A stretch of 64,000 nucleotides of DNA from Billgrantia zhangzhouensis (GTDB taxonomy: Bacteria > Pseudomonadota > Gammaproteobacteria > Pseudomonadales > Halomonadaceae): contig NZ_JABFTT010000004.1 in the NCBI RefSeq assembly GCF_021404465.1, forward strand, positions 248,001-312,000. Reading direction: 5' to 3'. Shown piece by piece: positions 29,891 to 41,923 of this stretch (positions are counted from its first letter, which is position 1; every line of letters begins with the position of its first letter). The notes under the pieces are model-generated. The model was not told where the DNA came from. It worked only from the letters and a program-made list of their open reading frames with translations, and made no database searches. Position numbers and translations under genes: made by a program.

Positions 29891-31354
29891 ATGGCAGGCC
29901 AGACGCTTTACGACAAGCTGTGGTCGCAGCACCTGGTGAAGGAGCGCGACGATGGTACCGCATTGATCTACATCGACCGCCAGTTGCTGCACGAAGTGAC
30001 CTCACCGCAGGCCTTCGAAGGGCTGCGCCTGGCCGGGCGCAAGCCGTGGCGTCTCGACGCCAATCTGGCCACGCCGGACCACAACGTGCCGACCACCGTG
30101 AAGGAACGTGCCGAGGGTAATGCCGGCATCAAGGATCCGGTGTCGCTGATCCAGGTACAGACGCTCGACGACAACTGCGTCGAGTTCGGCATCGAAGAGT
30201 TCAAGATAAACGACCCGCGCCAGGGCATCGTGCACGTGGTAGGGCCGGAGCAGGGCGCTACCCTGCCGGGAATGACCGTGGTCTGCGGCGACTCCCACAC
30301 CGCTACCCACGGTGCCTTCGCCGCGCTGGCTCACGGCATTGGCACCTCTGAGGTGGAGCACGTGCTCGCCACCCAGTGCCTGCTGGCGCAGAAGATGAAG
30401 AACATGCAGGTGCGCGTCGAGGGCAAGCTCGGCACTGGCGTCACCGCCAAGGACGTGGTGCTGGCCATCATCGGCAAGATCGGTACCGCCGGCGGTACCG
30501 GCTATGCCATCGAGTTCGCCGGCAGCGCCATTCGCGACCTCTCCATGGAGGGACGCATGACGGTGTGCAACATGGCCATCGAGGCCGGCGCCCGGGTCGG
30601 CCTGATCGCGGTGGATGAGACCACTATCGATTACCTCGCCGAGCGCCCCTTCGCCCCGAAGGGCGAGCAGTGGCAGGCCGCCGTGGCGGACTGGCGCAAC
30701 CTGGTGTCCGATGCGGACGCCCAGTTCGACAAAGTGGTCACATTGGATGCCGACGAGATCGAACCCCAGGTGAGCTGGGGCACCAGCCCTGAAATGGTCA
30801 CCGGCATCTCCGGCGAAGTGCCCGACCCGGCCGAGCAGAACGATGACTCCGTCAAGCGCGGCTATACCCGGGCGCTGGAGTACATGGGCCTCGCGCCCAA
30901 GCAGAAGATCACCGAGATCAAGCTCGACAAGGTGTTCATCGGCTCGTGCACCAACTCGCGTATCGAGGACCTGCGTGAGGCGGCGAAGGTGGCACGCGGC
31001 AAGAAGGTGGCCGACTCCATCAAGCTCGCCATGGTGGTGCCGGGCTCCGGCCTGGTGAAGCGCCAGGCCGAAGCCGAGGGGCTCGACAAGATCTTCATCG
31101 AGGCAGGTTTCGAATGGCGCGAGCCGGGCTGCTCCATGTGTCTGGCAATGAACGCCGACAAGCTCGGCGCCGGCGAGCACTGCGCCTCCACCTCCAACCG
31201 CAACTTCGAAGGCCGCCAGGGATACGGTGGGCGTACCCACCTGGTCAGTCCGGCGATGGCCGCTGCTGCCGCCATCGCCGGACATTTCGTGGATGTGCGC
31301 CGGTTCGCCGGCGATAGCGCCGCCAACGATCCCCAGCAGGCAAAGGAGGCTTGA
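29891..31354 (+). CDS. leuC: 3-isopropylmalate dehydratase large subunit
   Basis: Aconitase-family enzyme that isomerises 2- to 3-isopropylmalate with LeuD in leucine synthesis. 487 residues. The [4Fe-4S] cysteines lie in [10 protein letters not shown] and in [12 protein letters not shown]. The N-terminus [16 protein letters not shown] and [13 protein letters not shown] are typical. GGGAG lies at 29880-29884 before ATG 29891. It is followed closely by leuD and leuB. Confidence 0.98.
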   Translation: MAGQTLYDKLWSQHLVKERDDGTALIYIDRQLLHEVTSPQAFEGLRLAGRKPWRLDANLATPDHNVPTTVKERAEGNAGIKDPVSLIQVQTLDDNCVEFGIEEFKINDPRQGIVHVVGPEQGATLPGMTVVCGDSHTATHGAFAALAHGIGTSEVEHVLATQCLLAQKMKNMQVRVEGKLGTGVTAKDVVLAIIGKIGTAGGTGYAIEFAGSAIRDLSMEGRMTVCNMAIEAGARVGLIAVDETTIDYLAERPFAPKGEQWQAAVADWRNLVSDADAQFDKVVTLDADEIEPQVSWGTSPEMVTGISGEVPDPAEQNDDSVKRGYTRALEYMGLAPKQKITEIKLDKVFIGSCTNSRIEDLREAAKVARGKKVADSIKLAMVVPGSGLVKRQAEAEGLDKIFIEAGFEWREPGCSMCLAMNADKLGAGEHCASTSNRNFEGRQGYGGRTHLVSPAMAAAAAIAGHFVDVRRFAGDSAANDPQQAKEA

Positions 31355-31356
31355 GC

Positions 31357-32004
31357 ATGAGAAAGTTCGAACGTCAGCAGGGCCTCGTCGCGCCGCTCGA
31401 TCGCGCCAACGTGGACACCGACCTGATCATCCCCAAGCAGTTCCTCAAGTCGATCAAGCGCACCGGCTTCGGCGTCAACCTGTTCGACGAGCTGCGCTAT
31501 CTCGACGAGGGATATCCGGGGCAGGATTGCTCCAAGCGCCCGTTGAATCCCGATTTCGTGCTCAACCAGCCACGCTACCAGGGCGCCAGCGTGCTGCTGG
31601 CGCGACGCAATTTCGGTTGCGGCAGCTCGCGGGAGCATGCCCCCTGGGCGCTGGAGGACTTTGGCTTCCGCGTGGTGATCGCGCCGAGCTTTGCCGATAT
31701 CTTCTACAACAACGCCTTCAAGAACGGATTGCTGCTGATCACCTTGCCGGAGGACGTTATCGACCGCCTGTTCCGCGAGGTGGAGGCGAACGAAGGCTAT
31801 CGTCTCGACGTGGACCTCGAGAACCAGCGGGTGATCACGCCCTCGGGCGAGATCCTCGAGTTCGCGGTCGATGCCTTCCGCAAGCACTGTCTGCTCGAAG
31901 GGCTCGACGACATCGGCATCACCCTGCAGGACGAGAACGCCATTCGCGTCTTCGAGGAGAAGCATCGGCAGGAACGTCCCTGGCTGTTCCGCGATAGCGC
32001 TTGA
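31357..32004 (+). CDS. leuD: 3-isopropylmalate dehydratase small subunit
   Basis: Swivel-domain partner of LeuC. 215 residues from ATG 31357, which has AAAGGAGG at 31342-31349; a TTG two codons earlier overlaps leuC but is unlikely. [24 protein letters not shown] and [15 protein letters not shown] are the family signatures for substrate binding. Only 2 bases separate the leuC stop from this ATG. Confidence 0.97.
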   Translation: MRKFERQQGLVAPLDRANVDTDLIIPKQFLKSIKRTGFGVNLFDELRYLDEGYPGQDCSKRPLNPDFVLNQPRYQGASVLLARRNFGCGSSREHAPWALEDFGFRVVIAPSFADIFYNNAFKNGLLLITLPEDVIDRLFREVEANEGYRLDVDLENQRVITPSGEILEFAVDAFRKHCLLEGLDDIGITLQDENAIRVFEEKHRQERPWLFRDSA

Positions 32005-32018
32005 ACAAGGAAGCGACG

Positions 32019-33098
<1,080 letters not shown>

Positions 33099-33130
33099 AC
33101 GCCAACGCACATCATTGCCGTTATCCTGGG

Positions 33131-33159
33131 CCCGGGCTCGCCTGCGAGGTGAGCCCGGG
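33131..33159 (+). terminator. Strong hairpin between leuB and asd, no T-tract
   Basis: A 12-bp stem with one wobble pair, CCCGGGCTCGCC (33131-33142) and GGTGAGCCCGGG (33148-33159), loop TGCGA. No T-run follows; it may mark the leu operon 3' end. Confidence 0.55.
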
Positions 33160-33164
33160 TCGTG

Positions 33165-33170
33165 TATACT
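33165..33170 (+). promoter_or_regulatory. Probable -10 element for asd
   Basis: TATACT at 33165-33170, 34 bases upstream of ATG 33204. The matching -35 position (CTGCGA, 33142-33147) is weak and falls in the loop of the preceding hairpin. Confidence 0.45.
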
Positions 33171-33203
33171 ATTGGCCTCATACTTTCCAGGAGGACTTCA
33201 CAT

Positions 33204-34316
33204 ATGTTGAAAGTCGGTTTCGTCGGATGGCGTGGCATGGTGGGCTCCGTGCTCATGCAACGCATGCAGGAGGATGGAGACTTCGATGGCATCGAGCCCA
33301 TCTTCTTCACCACCTCCCAGGTCGGTCAGCCCGGCCCCGACATCGGCGTGGACGTGCCTCCGCTGAAAGATGCCACCGACATCGACGAACTCAAGGCGCT
33401 GGATGTGGTGATCACCTGTCAGGGTGGCGACTATACCAAGCAAGTCTACGGCGATCTGCGCGGCAGTGGTTGGAAGGGTTACTGGATCGATGCCGCCAGT
33501 ACCCTGCGCATGGAGGACGAGGCGACCATCGTGCTCGACCCCGTCAACCGTCACGTCATCGATGCGCAACTTGCGCATGGTGCCAAGACCTTCGTCGGCG
33601 GCAACTGCACCGTCAGCCTGATGCTGATGGGACTGGGCGGGCTGTTCGAGGCCGACCTGATCGAATGGATGACTTCCATGACTTATCAGGCCGCCTCCGG
33701 CTCCGGTGCCAAGCACATGCGCGAGCTGCTCAATCAGATGGGCGCACTGCGCGACGTGGTCAAGAGCGAGCTCGACAATCCTTCCAGTGCGATTCTGGAC
33801 ATCGACCGCAAGGTGGCCGCGGCCATGCAGGGCCGTGATTTCCCGGTCGACAACTTCACCGCCCCGCTGGCTGGCAGCCTGCTGCCATGGATCGACACCA
33901 AGCTTGACAATGGCCAGAGCCGCGAGGAGTGGAAAGGCAGTGTCGAGAGCAATAAGATCCTCGGTCTGCAATCCAGCCCGATCCCGATCGATGGTCTGTG
34001 CGTACGCATCGGCGCCATGCGCTCGCACAGCCAGGCCTTCACCATCAAGTTGAAGAAGGATGTGCCGTTAGATGAAATCGAGGAGCGCATCGCCAAGCAC
34101 AACGAGTGGGTGAAGGTGATTTCCAATGACAAGGAAGCCAGCATTGCCGGCCTGACACCGGCCGCTGTCACCGGTACGCTGTCCATTCCGGTGGGACGTC
34201 TACGCAAGCTGAACATGGGCGGCGAGTACCTCTCGGCCTTCACCGTTGGCGATCAACTGCTGTGGGGCGCAGCCGAACCTCTCAAGCGCATGCTGAAGAT
34301 CCTCCGCGAGCAGTAA
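33204..34316 (+). CDS. asd: Aspartate-semialdehyde dehydrogenase
   Basis: Reduces aspartyl phosphate to aspartate semialdehyde for lysine, threonine and methionine synthesis and for diaminopimelate. 370 residues from ATG 33204 with CAGGAGG at 33188-33194. The N-terminal NADP motif [13 protein letters not shown] and the catalytic Cys135 in [12 protein letters not shown] are seen. It is of the long gamma-proteobacterial type. It is followed by an intrinsic terminator and directly by truA; in Pseudomonas fimV lies at this spot. Confidence 0.97.
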   Translation: MLKVGFVGWRGMVGSVLMQRMQEDGDFDGIEPIFFTTSQVGQPGPDIGVDVPPLKDATDIDELKALDVVITCQGGDYTKQVYGDLRGSGWKGYWIDAASTLRMEDEATIVLDPVNRHVIDAQLAHGAKTFVGGNCTVSLMLMGLGGLFEADLIEWMTSMTYQAASGSGAKHMRELLNQMGALRDVVKSELDNPSSAILDIDRKVAAAMQGRDFPVDNFTAPLAGSLLPWIDTKLDNGQSREEWKGSVESNKILGLQSSPIPIDGLCVRIGAMRSHSQAFTIKLKKDVPLDEIEERIAKHNEWVKVISNDKEASIAGLTPAAVTGTLSIPVGRLRKLNMGGEYLSAFTVGDQLLWGAAEPLKRMLKILREQ

Positions 34317-34336
34317 TGCTCGTTGAAGTGGCATTG

Positions 34337-34369
34337 ACGGGGTATCTCCTGCAGGAGATGCCCCGTTTT
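34337..34369 (+). terminator. Rho-independent terminator after asd
   Basis: ACGGGG and CCCCGT close a stem around the palindrome ATCTCCTGCAGGAGAT, with one T-G pair, followed by TTT. A strong, long stem. Confidence 0.8.
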
Positions 34370-34476
34370 GGAACGCGCTCGTCCGGTGCTGCAGCGTCTG
34401 GGCGACGGGGCCGGGAATTTCCACCTGCGCAACGAGGCGCAGGTATTGCTCTCACATTATCGACACTGACGGTGGC

Positions 34477-35421
34477 ATGACCCTGTTCCGACCTCTCGAC
34501 GATCGTCACCCCCTGAGCGGCCGTTTGGCCATGGGAGTGGAATATGACGGCAGCGCTTACTGCGGCTGGCAGCGGCTCAAGCATGCCCCCTCGGTCCAGG
34601 CCGAGCTGGAGCGGGCACTCTCCAAGGTAGCGAGCCAGCCGGTAACGGTGCATGCCAGCGGTCGAACCGATTCCGGCGTGCACGCCACGCGCCAGATCGT
34701 ACACTTCGACGCCCCCGCGCCCCGCTCGCAGAAGGCTTGGGTATTCGGCGTCAATGCCAACCTGGCGCGCGATGTCGCGGTGCGCTGGGTGCGCGAGGTG
34801 TCCGACGGCTTCCACGCCCGTTTCAAGGCCCTGGCGCGTCGTTATCGTTACCTCATTCTCAACCAGCCGAGCCGGCCGGTGCTGGAGCGCGCCAACGTCA
34901 CCTGGTGCCGCGACCCACTGGATGCCGAGGCCATGCATCGTGCGGCCCAGGCGCTGGTGGGCGAGCACGACTTCTCCAGCTTTCGTGCGGCGGGTTGCCA
35001 GTCGAAGACGCCCTGGCGTCGCCTGCACTTCATCGAGGTGCACCGCCACGGCCCGCTAGTGGTGGTCGACGTACAGGGCAATGCGTTCCTGCACCACATG
35101 ATCCGCAACATCGTCGGCGCCCTGGTCACCGTGGGGCGTGGCGAGCGTGGCGACGACTACCTGGCCGAACTGTTGGCGCTCAGGGATCGTACGCTCTCCG
35201 ACGTTACCGCGCCCGCTTGCGGGCTGCACTTCGTCGACTCGCTCTACGACGAGGCCTGGGACCTGCCGCGTGAGCCGCTGGGGCCGAACCTGCTGGCCTT
35301 TCTCGGCGAGTGGACCGGTGAACGCGAACTGCCGGTGTGTTCCATGGTCGAATTTCGTCGGGGCCGGCCCATGGCCGAAGCTGCGGGTAACGCGCCCATG
35401 GCGAAGGAGGGCGAGTCATGA
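34477..35421 (+). CDS. truA: tRNA pseudouridine(38-40) synthase
   Basis: Converts uridines 38-40 of the anticodon arm to pseudouridine. 314 residues, longer than the E. coli enzyme (270). The catalytic Asp65 lies in [10 protein letters not shown]. The first 15 residues and the last 30 are extra and polar. Later motifs YRYLILN and [14 protein letters not shown] are present. The stop overlaps the trpF start by 4 bases (ATGA). Confidence 0.96.
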   Translation: MTLFRPLDDRHPLSGRLAMGVEYDGSAYCGWQRLKHAPSVQAELERALSKVASQPVTVHASGRTDSGVHATRQIVHFDAPAPRSQKAWVFGVNANLARDVAVRWVREVSDGFHARFKALARRYRYLILNQPSRPVLERANVTWCRDPLDAEAMHRAAQALVGEHDFSSFRAAGCQSKTPWRRLHFIEVHRHGPLVVVDVQGNAFLHHMIRNIVGALVTVGRGERGDDYLAELLALRDRTLSDVTAPACGLHFVDSLYDEAWDLPREPLGPNLLAFLGEWTGERELPVCSMVEFRRGRPMAEAAGNAPMAKEGES

Positions 35422-36071
35422 CGGTACCCTGTGTGCAACCGACACGTACCCGCATCAAATTCTGTGGCCTGACCCGAGAACGTGACGTGGCCGATGCCGT
35501 GGCTGCCGGTGCCGATGCCTTGGGGTTCGTGCTATGGCCGGGTAGCAAGCGCTGCGTCGACGAGGAGCGCCTTGCCGCATTGGCAGCCCAGGTGCCGGCT
35601 TTCGTCACTCGAGTGGGGCTGTTCGTCGATCAGAACGCCGAACTCATCGCGCGCAGTGCCGTTCACCTCGACCTGCTGCAGTTCCACGGCGACGAGACGC
35701 CAGCATTCTGTGCCGGCTTTGGCCGGCCCTGGATCAAGGCGCTGCGCATGCGCGACGATCTCGATCTGCACGCCGCCGCCACGGCCTATGACGGCGCCCA
35801 GGCGCTGCTGCTGGATGCCTATCGCCCGGGGATGCCGGGCGGTACCGGCGAGACCTTCGACTGGTCGCGAATCCCCGCAAGTCTTGAAAAACCTGTTATT
35901 CTCGCGGGTGGGCTGACGGCGGACAATGTCGCCGACGCCATCGAGTGCGTGCGCCCCTTTGCGGTGGACGTTTCCGGAGGTGTGGAGGCCGAGCCCGGCT
36001 GCAAGGATCCCTGCCTGTTGTCGGCGTTTGCCGCGGCGGTGGCCGAGGCGGATCGCAAGCGCCTGGCATGA
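35418..36071 (+). CDS. trpF: Phosphoribosylanthranilate isomerase
   Basis: Third step of tryptophan synthesis after anthranilate. 217-residue TIM barrel. The catalytic Cys is in [12 protein letters not shown], the catalytic Asp in LLLDAY, and the phosphate-binding segments are LAGGL and VDVSGGVE. It overlaps truA by 4 bases; trpB follows 62 bases later. Confidence 0.96.
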   Translation: MTVPCVQPTRTRIKFCGLTRERDVADAVAAGADALGFVLWPGSKRCVDEERLAALAAQVPAFVTRVGLFVDQNAELIARSAVHLDLLQFHGDETPAFCAGFGRPWIKALRMRDDLDLHAAATAYDGAQALLLDAYRPGMPGGTGETFDWSRIPASLEKPVILAGGLTADNVADAIECVRPFAVDVSGGVEAEPGCKDPCLLSAFAAAVAEADRKRLA

Positions 36072-36133
36072 TCGTCTTTTGCCCAAGCTGACCCAACCCC
36101 TGTCCCTTATGGCGACCCTATGAGGTGTCTTTA

Positions 36134-37348
36134 GTGAGCAAGTTCAGTGACCTGACCCGACTGCCGGACGCCCGCGGCCACTTCGGCCCCTATGGCGGCC
36201 GGTTCGTCTCGGAGACCCTGAGCTTCGCCCTGGACGATCTGGAGAAGACCTACATGCGTCTTCGCGAAGATCCCGGTTTCCAGGCCGAATTCGACTATGA
36301 TCTGGCCCATTACGTGGGCCGTCCTTCTCCGCTCTACCATGCGGAGCGATGGTCGAAGCAGCTCGGCGGGGCACAGATCTGGCTCAAGCGCGAAGACCTC
36401 AACCATACTGGCGCGCACAAGGTGAACAACACCATCGGCCAGGCGCTGCTGGCCAAGATGAGCGGCAAGCCGCGGGTGATTGCCGAGACCGGTGCCGGCC
36501 AGCACGGCGTGGCGACGGCCACCGTCGCGGCGCGTCTGGGGCTGAAGTGCGAGGTCTACATGGGCGCCGAGGACGTGCAGCGCCAGAAGCTCAACGTCTA
36601 TCGCATGCGTCTGCTCGGGGCCAACGTGATTGCGGTGGAGTCCGGCACCCGCACGCTCAAGGATGCCATGAACGAGGCGCTGCGCGATTGGGTCACCAAC
36701 GTCGATGACACCTTCTACATCATCGGCACCGTGGCCGGGCCACACCCCTATCCCATGCTGGTACGCGACTTCAACGCCGTGGTCGGCCGCGAGGCGCGCC
36801 GCCAGTCGCTCGAAGAATTCGGCAAGTTGCCCGATGCGCTGATTGCCTGCGTGGGGGGCGGCTCCAACGCCATGGGCCTGTTCTACCCCTTCGTCGAGGA
36901 TGACGACGTCGCCATGTACGGTGTCGAAGCCGGCGGCGACGGCGTCGAAACCGGGCGCCATGCGGCACCGCTGGCTTCCAATGCGCCACGTGGCGTGCTG
37001 CATGGCAATCGCACCTATCTGATGTCCGACGAAGGCGGCCAGGTGGCGGATACCCACTCGATCTCGGCCGGCCTGGACTACCCTGGCGTAGGACCCGAAC
37101 ATGCGCTGTGGAAGGACGTGGGGCGGGTGCAATACGTGGCGGCCAACGATGACGCCGTGCTCGAGGCTTTCCGCGAGCTGACCCGGGTGGAGGGCATCAT
37201 GCCGGCGCTGGAATCGGCCCATGCTCTGGCGCATGCCAAGGTATTGGCCCCGACCCTGCGTCCCGACCAGAACATCGTGGTCAATCTCTCCGGCCGCGGC
37301 GACAAGGACATCATGACGGTCGCCAAGATCGACGGCCTGGAGTTTTGA
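36134..37348 (+). CDS. trpB: Tryptophan synthase beta subunit
   Basis: PLP enzyme that joins indole and serine. 404 residues from GTG 36134 (GAGG at 36122-36125); the GTG at 36125 is less well placed. The cofactor Lys96 is in [10 protein letters not shown], and the cofactor phosphate loop is GGGSNAMG. The N-terminus [18 protein letters not shown] is typical. trpA follows after 2 bases. Confidence 0.98.
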   Translation: MSKFSDLTRLPDARGHFGPYGGRFVSETLSFALDDLEKTYMRLREDPGFQAEFDYDLAHYVGRPSPLYHAERWSKQLGGAQIWLKREDLNHTGAHKVNNTIGQALLAKMSGKPRVIAETGAGQHGVATATVAARLGLKCEVYMGAEDVQRQKLNVYRMRLLGANVIAVESGTRTLKDAMNEALRDWVTNVDDTFYIIGTVAGPHPYPMLVRDFNAVVGREARRQSLEEFGKLPDALIACVGGGSNAMGLFYPFVEDDDVAMYGVEAGGDGVETGRHAAPLASNAPRGVLHGNRTYLMSDEGGQVADTHSISAGLDYPGVGPEHALWKDVGRVQYVAANDDAVLEAFRELTRVEGIMPALESAHALAHAKVLAPTLRPDQNIVVNLSGRGDKDIMTVAKIDGLEF

Positions 37349-37350
37349 CG

Positions 37351-38166
37351 ATGAATCGAATCGATGAACGTTTCGCCGAACTCAAGGCCCAGGGGCGTCG
37401 CGCACTGATCCCCTACATCACCGCCGGCGATCCGGCTCCACGCTACACGGTAGGCTTCATGCATGCCCTGGTGGAAGCGGGTGCCGATGTGATCGAACTG
37501 GGAGTTCCGTTCTCCGATCCCATGGCTGATGGTCCGGTGATCCAGAAGGCCTGCGAGCGGGCGCTCAAGCACGGCGTACGCCTCACCCATCTGTTCGAAA
37601 TGGTGCGCGAATTCCGTCAGCGTGACGACCAGACCCCGATCGTGCTGATGGGATATCTCAATCCTATCGAGCGTATCGGTCTCGAAGCTTTCGCCGAGCA
37701 GGCCGCCGCTGCTGGCGTCGATGGTGTGCTGACCGTGGACATGCCGCCCGAAGAGGCCGACGAGTTCGGGCCCATCCTCAAGCAGCAGGGTTTGGCTTCG
37801 ATCTTTCTGGTCGCCCCTACCACATCGCAGGAACGGGCCGCTACAATATGCGCCCATGGCGAGGGCTACCTCTACTATGTCGCGCTCAAGGGGGTGACCG
37901 GGGCCGCCACGCTGAACGCCGCGGATGTGGCCGAGCACCTGGCACCGCTGCGTGGCTTGACCGATCTGCCACTGTGCGTCGGCTTCGGCATTCGTGACGG
38001 TGCTTCTGCCGCCGAGGTCGGCAAGGTTGCCGATGGTGTCATCGTTGGCAGTGCCTTGGTCAACCGTATCGCCGAGCACGCCGAGCGACCGGAAGCGATT
38101 GCTGGAGAACTCAAGGCCATTCTCGGTGAGATGCGCCAGGCTCTGGATGCGCTGCCGGCGCATTAG
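37351..38166 (+). CDS. trpA: Tryptophan synthase alpha subunit
   Basis: TIM-barrel enzyme that cleaves indole-glycerol phosphate and passes indole to TrpB. 271 residues from ATG 37351 (GGAG about 8 bases upstream). The catalytic Glu is in [17 protein letters not shown], which also holds the active-site Asp. The substrate loop GVTGAA is present. It closes the trpFBA cluster; accD follows 82 bases on. Confidence 0.98.
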   Translation: MNRIDERFAELKAQGRRALIPYITAGDPAPRYTVGFMHALVEAGADVIELGVPFSDPMADGPVIQKACERALKHGVRLTHLFEMVREFRQRDDQTPIVLMGYLNPIERIGLEAFAEQAAAAGVDGVLTVDMPPEEADEFGPILKQQGLASIFLVAPTTSQERAATICAHGEGYLYYVALKGVTGAATLNAADVAEHLAPLRGLTDLPLCVGFGIRDGASAAEVGKVADGVIVGSALVNRIAEHAERPEAIAGELKAILGEMRQALDALPAH

Positions 38167-38248
38167 CCACGAGGCTGTCCTTGCCCACGATTTCGACTCA
38201 TGACGCCCGGTATCGCCGGACGCAACAGCATACGGAAGTCTTTCTGAC

Positions 38249-39265
38249 ATGAGCTGGCTCGACAAGATTGTTCCCTCCATGGGGCGGATTCAGCGCAAGG
38301 ACCGGCGGGCCAGTGTGCCCGACGGCCTGTGGCGCAAGTGCCCAAAGTGCGAGGCGGTACTCTACCTGCCCGAACTAGAGAAGCATCACAACGTCTGTCC
38401 TAAATGTGACCATCACCTGCGGTTGACGGCGCGCAAGCGGCTCGACTGGTTCCTCGACAAGGATGGGCGAGAGGAGATCTCTGCCGATCTGGAGCCGGTG
38501 GATCGCCTCAAGTTCCGCGATTCGAAGAAGTACAAGGATCGCCTTGGCGCGGCTCAGAAGGAAACCGGCGAGAAGGATGCTCTGGTAGCCATGCGCGGCA
38601 CGCTGGATGGCCTGCCTGTGGTCGTGGTGGCCTTCGAGTTCACCTTCATGGGCGGCTCCATGGGCGCGGTAGTGGGTGAGAAGTTCGTGCGTGCGGCCAC
38701 CCTGGCGCTCGAGGAGCGTATTCCCTTCGTCTGCTTCTCCGCCTCGGGCGGGGCGCGGATGCAGGAAGCGCTTTTCTCGCTGATGCAGATGGCCAAGACT
38801 TCGGCGGCGCTGGAGCGCCTGCGCGTGGCTGGCGTACCCTACATCTCGGTGTTGACCGACCCGGTGTTCGGTGGCGTTTCGGCGTCGCTGGCCATGCTCG
38901 GCGATCTCAACGTGGCCGAGCCCAATGCCCTGATCGGCTTCGCCGGCCCTCGCGTCATCGAGCAGACCGTGCGCGAGAAGCTCCCCGAAGGCTTCCAGCG
39001 CAGCGAGTTCCTGCTCGAGCACGGCACGGTGGACATGATCGTTCATCGTGGCGAAATGCGTGACCGCCTCGGTGGCGTGCTGCGCAAGCTGACCCATCAG
39101 CCCCCCAGCGGCCTCGAAGAGAACGTGCTTCTCGAGCCGGACCTGGTTGACGAGGCCGAGCGCGCAGAAGCGGAAGAGGGCGAATACATCGATGCGGTCG
39201 AGACGGGTACGTCGGAGGAAACTTCGTCGTCCGAGAACCTCGATCGTGGCGACCCGGCGCGCTGA
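38249..39265 (+). CDS. accD: Acetyl-CoA carboxylase carboxyltransferase beta subunit
   Basis: Transfers the carboxyl group from biotin to acetyl-CoA with AccA. 338 residues. The N-terminal zinc ribbon is CPKC and CPKC at about residues 31-53. The crotonase-like domain has the oxyanion segment [12 protein letters not shown]. The last 45 residues are an acidic tail ([12 protein letters not shown] and onward), longer than in E. coli AccD (304) and typical of salt-tolerant relatives. It is linked to folC downstream as in E. coli. Confidence 0.97.
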   Translation: MSWLDKIVPSMGRIQRKDRRASVPDGLWRKCPKCEAVLYLPELEKHHNVCPKCDHHLRLTARKRLDWFLDKDGREEISADLEPVDRLKFRDSKKYKDRLGAAQKETGEKDALVAMRGTLDGLPVVVVAFEFTFMGGSMGAVVGEKFVRAATLALEERIPFVCFSASGGARMQEALFSLMQMAKTSAALERLRVAGVPYISVLTDPVFGGVSASLAMLGDLNVAEPNALIGFAGPRVIEQTVREKLPEGFQRSEFLLEHGTVDMIVHRGEMRDRLGGVLRKLTHQPPSGLEENVLLEPDLVDEAERAEAEEGEYIDAVETGTSEETSSSENLDRGDPAR

Positions 39266-39274
39266 TTGCCCGTG

Positions 39275-40582
39275 ATGGCTGCGATTCCGTCTCGTACCCT
39301 GGAGGCCTGGCTCGATTACCTGGAACGGCTCCACCCGGTGGGCATCGACCTTGGCCTCGACAGGGTGGCCGAGGTGGCCCGCCGCATGGGGCTGCTGGAC
39401 AATCGCCTGGCGCCGCGGGTGATCACGGTCGCCGGGACCAATGGCAAGGGTTCGACCGTCGCCATGATCGAGGCGTTGGCCAGGGCGCACGGTTTGACTA
39501 CGGCCGCCTACACCTCGCCGCACCTGCTGCGTTACAACGAAAGGCTGCGTCTCGACGGTGCCGAGGCAGACGATGCCACGCTGATTGCCGGCTTCGAAGC
39601 CGTCGAGGCCGCACGCCTGGCCGACGAGCCCGTCAGCCTGACCTACTTCGAGGCCGGAACCTTGGCGGCGTTGTGGGCCATTGCCCATCACTCGCCTGAT
39701 CTCGCTGTGCTCGAAGTGGGGCTGGGCGGCCGCCTGGACGCGGTCAACGTCATCGATGCCGACATCGCCGTGATCACGACCATCGCTCTCGACCACGCGG
39801 CCTTCCTTGGCACCGACCTTGCGGGAATTGGCCGCGAGAAAGCCGGGATCATGCGTGCCGGAAGCCCTGCCATCCTGGGTAGCAACGAGCTTCCCGACAG
39901 CGTACGCCAGTGTGCCGAGGCTTGCGGTGCTCCGGTTCTGGCGCTGGGGCAGGAGTTTCGCTGGCAAGCGGGCGTTTCAGGCCGCTTCGGCTGGCAGGGA
40001 ACCATTGGCGATGACGCCTCGCCGAGCCTGGAAGACTTGCCCGACCCGGGGCTGCCGCTGGACAATGCGGCAACGGCACTGCAGGCGCTGGCCGCAGCCG
40101 GCATGGCGCTCGATGAAGTGAGCTGCCGGCTGGCCCTGCGTGAGTTGCGAGTCCCTGGCCGCATGCAATGGTTGGGGCAATGGTGCCTGGACGTGGGCCA
40201 TAACCCGCATGCTGCGGGCTATCTTGCGGAGAAGCTCTCGGCGCAGCCATGCCGTGGACGCACCTGGGTGCTGCTTGGCATGCTGGCCGACAAGGATGCC
40301 GATGGGGTCGTCGAGGCTCTGGCCAAGGTGGCGGATGGCTGGGTAGCGGTGACCCTGGCCGGCGAACGGGCGCGCGCAGCAGCCGACCTGGCGGGCCGCA
40401 TCGAGAATCAAGGCGGTCATGTCGCCTACCAGGCCGAGTCGCCCGAGGCTGGCGCCGAATGGCTGTCTGGGCGTCTGGCACCGGATGATCGCGTGCTGGT
40501 ATGCGGCTCCTTCTTCATGGTGGCGGCCATACTGGCATGGAAGCAGGCGCAGTCGGCCTGGCTGGGGCAGGAGGGCAAATGA
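39275..40582 (+). CDS. folC: Folylpolyglutamate / dihydrofolate synthase
   Basis: Adds glutamate to folates. 435 residues from ATG 39275; in-frame TTG 39266 and GTG 39272 lie just upstream and no clear Shine-Dalgarno favours any of them. The ATP motif is VAGTNGKGSTVAM and the metal segment is EVGLGGRLDAVNV. Mur-ligase type C-terminal domain. The stop overlaps the dedD start (ATGA). Confidence 0.96.
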   Translation: MAAIPSRTLEAWLDYLERLHPVGIDLGLDRVAEVARRMGLLDNRLAPRVITVAGTNGKGSTVAMIEALARAHGLTTAAYTSPHLLRYNERLRLDGAEADDATLIAGFEAVEAARLADEPVSLTYFEAGTLAALWAIAHHSPDLAVLEVGLGGRLDAVNVIDADIAVITTIALDHAAFLGTDLAGIGREKAGIMRAGSPAILGSNELPDSVRQCAEACGAPVLALGQEFRWQAGVSGRFGWQGTIGDDASPSLEDLPDPGLPLDNAATALQALAAAGMALDEVSCRLALRELRVPGRMQWLGQWCLDVGHNPHAAGYLAEKLSAQPCRGRTWVLLGMLADKDADGVVEALAKVADGWVAVTLAGERARAAADLAGRIENQGGHVAYQAESPEAGAEWLSGRLAPDDRVLVCGSFFMVAAILAWKQAQSAWLGQEGK

Positions 40583-41292
40583 AGTACGGAATGCGCGAAA
40601 GAATCAGTGGGGCCATCATCCTGATCGCCCTGGCAGTCATTTTCGTGCCGATGCTGTTCGACGAGCCGGCGCCTCGCGACGAGCGCCCCCAGCCGATGCT
40701 GACCATCGAGCAACCGGTTCCGGTGGAGCGGCGTAACGTGCCCGACCCGCAGCCGCCGGAGAGTCTGGGTGAGATTCGCACTCCCGAGACGAGTCCCGCA
40801 CGGATGGAGCCGCAACCCCCCCTCGAAGACGTCGAGCCCGATCCCGGTGAAGCGGCTCGCGTGGAGACGGCCCCCGCCGTGGCGGTTCAGCCAGGCACTG
40901 CGGATAGCGACTCGGAGCAGCCTTCAGCGCCGGCCGAGACCGCTCGTCAGGATCCGATCGCCGATCTGGCCCAGGCTGCCTCCGAGCGGCTGGAAAGCAA
41001 CCAGCCGGCTTCCTCCAGCCCCGAGCCTGAGCGCCAGACAGCCGCCGTGAGCGCTTCGCCCGGCGGCGAATGGGCCGTTCAGGTGGGCAGCTTCGGTGAG
41101 GCGGGCAATGCCGAGCGGTTGCTGGTGCGGCTGCAGGAGCAGGGTTTTCCTGCCTATAGTCGGCAGCGCGACAACAACATGACCACGGTCTATGTCGGCC
41201 CCTTCGACTCTTCGGAAGCCGGTGAGCGGGCCATGAACGCGGTGAAAGAACGAATCAATCAGCAGGGACTGCTGGTTCGCGTGAGAGATTGA
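40579..41292 (+). CDS. dedD: SPOR-domain membrane protein, DedD-like
   Basis: Septal-ring type protein with an N-terminal membrane span (IILIALAVIFVPMLF, about residues 14-28). A Pro/Glu-rich linker follows (about 30-160), and the C-terminal SPOR domain begins at WAVQVGSFGEAGNAERL (about 163-237), which binds denuded peptidoglycan at the septum in known members. 237 residues from ATG 40579, overlapping the folC stop. The folC-dedD-cvpA-purF order is the same as in E. coli. Confidence 0.92.
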   Translation: MKYGMRERISGAIILIALAVIFVPMLFDEPAPRDERPQPMLTIEQPVPVERRNVPDPQPPESLGEIRTPETSPARMEPQPPLEDVEPDPGEAARVETAPAVAVQPGTADSDSEQPSAPAETARQDPIADLAQAASERLESNQPASSSPEPERQTAAVSASPGGEWAVQVGSFGEAGNAERLLVRLQEQGFPAYSRQRDNNMTTVYVGPFDSSEAGERAMNAVKERINQQGLLVRVRD

Positions 41293-41867
41293 TGGCAATG
41301 ACGCTGACCTGGATCGACTGGGGTTTTCTTGCCGTACTGGCCATCTCGACCCTGGCGGGCTTCATGCGCGGCCTGATCCGCGAAGGGTTGGGGCTGGCGG
41401 CTTGGATCATCGCGCTGCTGGCCGCCCGGCTGCTGGCCGAGCCGGTGGCCGAGCTGCTGTCCGGTCTGATCGATCACCCCGATGGCCGGCTGGTGCTCGC
41501 TTTCGTGCTGGTGATCCTCGGCGTGGTACTGCTTTGCGGTATCGTCATTCGTATGGTTCATGCCGCCGTGGAGTGGGTCGGCATGGGCTTCTTCAATCGT
41601 GTCGCCGGCGCTTGTTTTGGAGTCGCCCGCGGTGCAGCCATACTGGTAGTAGCCACTATCCTGATCAGCCTGACACCGCTGGCCCAACTGCAGGCGTGGC
41701 AGAATGCAGAGCTGCGGCCCACTTTCGAGCAACTGCGTGACTGGGCAGTGAGCCAGCTCGAAGCCTGGGAAGGGCGTATGCCCGAGGCCGCCGAGGGCTG
41801 GCGGAACATTTCGCTGCCCGAGCGTCGTGACGGGCAGGCGCCCGAGTCGGCCGACGACGTGCTGTGA
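41292..41867 (+). CDS. cvpA: CvpA family membrane protein
   Basis: 191-residue inner membrane protein with four hydrophobic segments (WIDWGFLAVLAIST and onward) and the GFMRGLIREGLGLAAWI hallmark of the family. In E. coli it is needed for colicin V production and lies just before purF. ATG 41292 overlaps the dedD stop; ATG 41298 is an alternative. The last 45 residues are polar. Confidence 0.92.
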   Translation: MAMTLTWIDWGFLAVLAISTLAGFMRGLIREGLGLAAWIIALLAARLLAEPVAELLSGLIDHPDGRLVLAFVLVILGVVLLCGIVIRMVHAAVEWVGMGFFNRVAGACFGVARGAAILVVATILISLTPLAQLQAWQNAELRPTFEQLRDWAVSQLEAWEGRMPEAAEGWRNISLPERRDGQAPESADDVL

Positions 41868-41923
41868 ACGACGGATTTTCCTTTGCCGACCCGGTCGGCA
41901 CCCTGCAAGCGAGGTAAGGTGGA

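Noticed and set aside
38375-39967. 530-codon minus-strand frame over accD and folC
   Set aside because: It overlaps two clear genes on the plus strand and has no motif or Shine-Dalgarno of its own.
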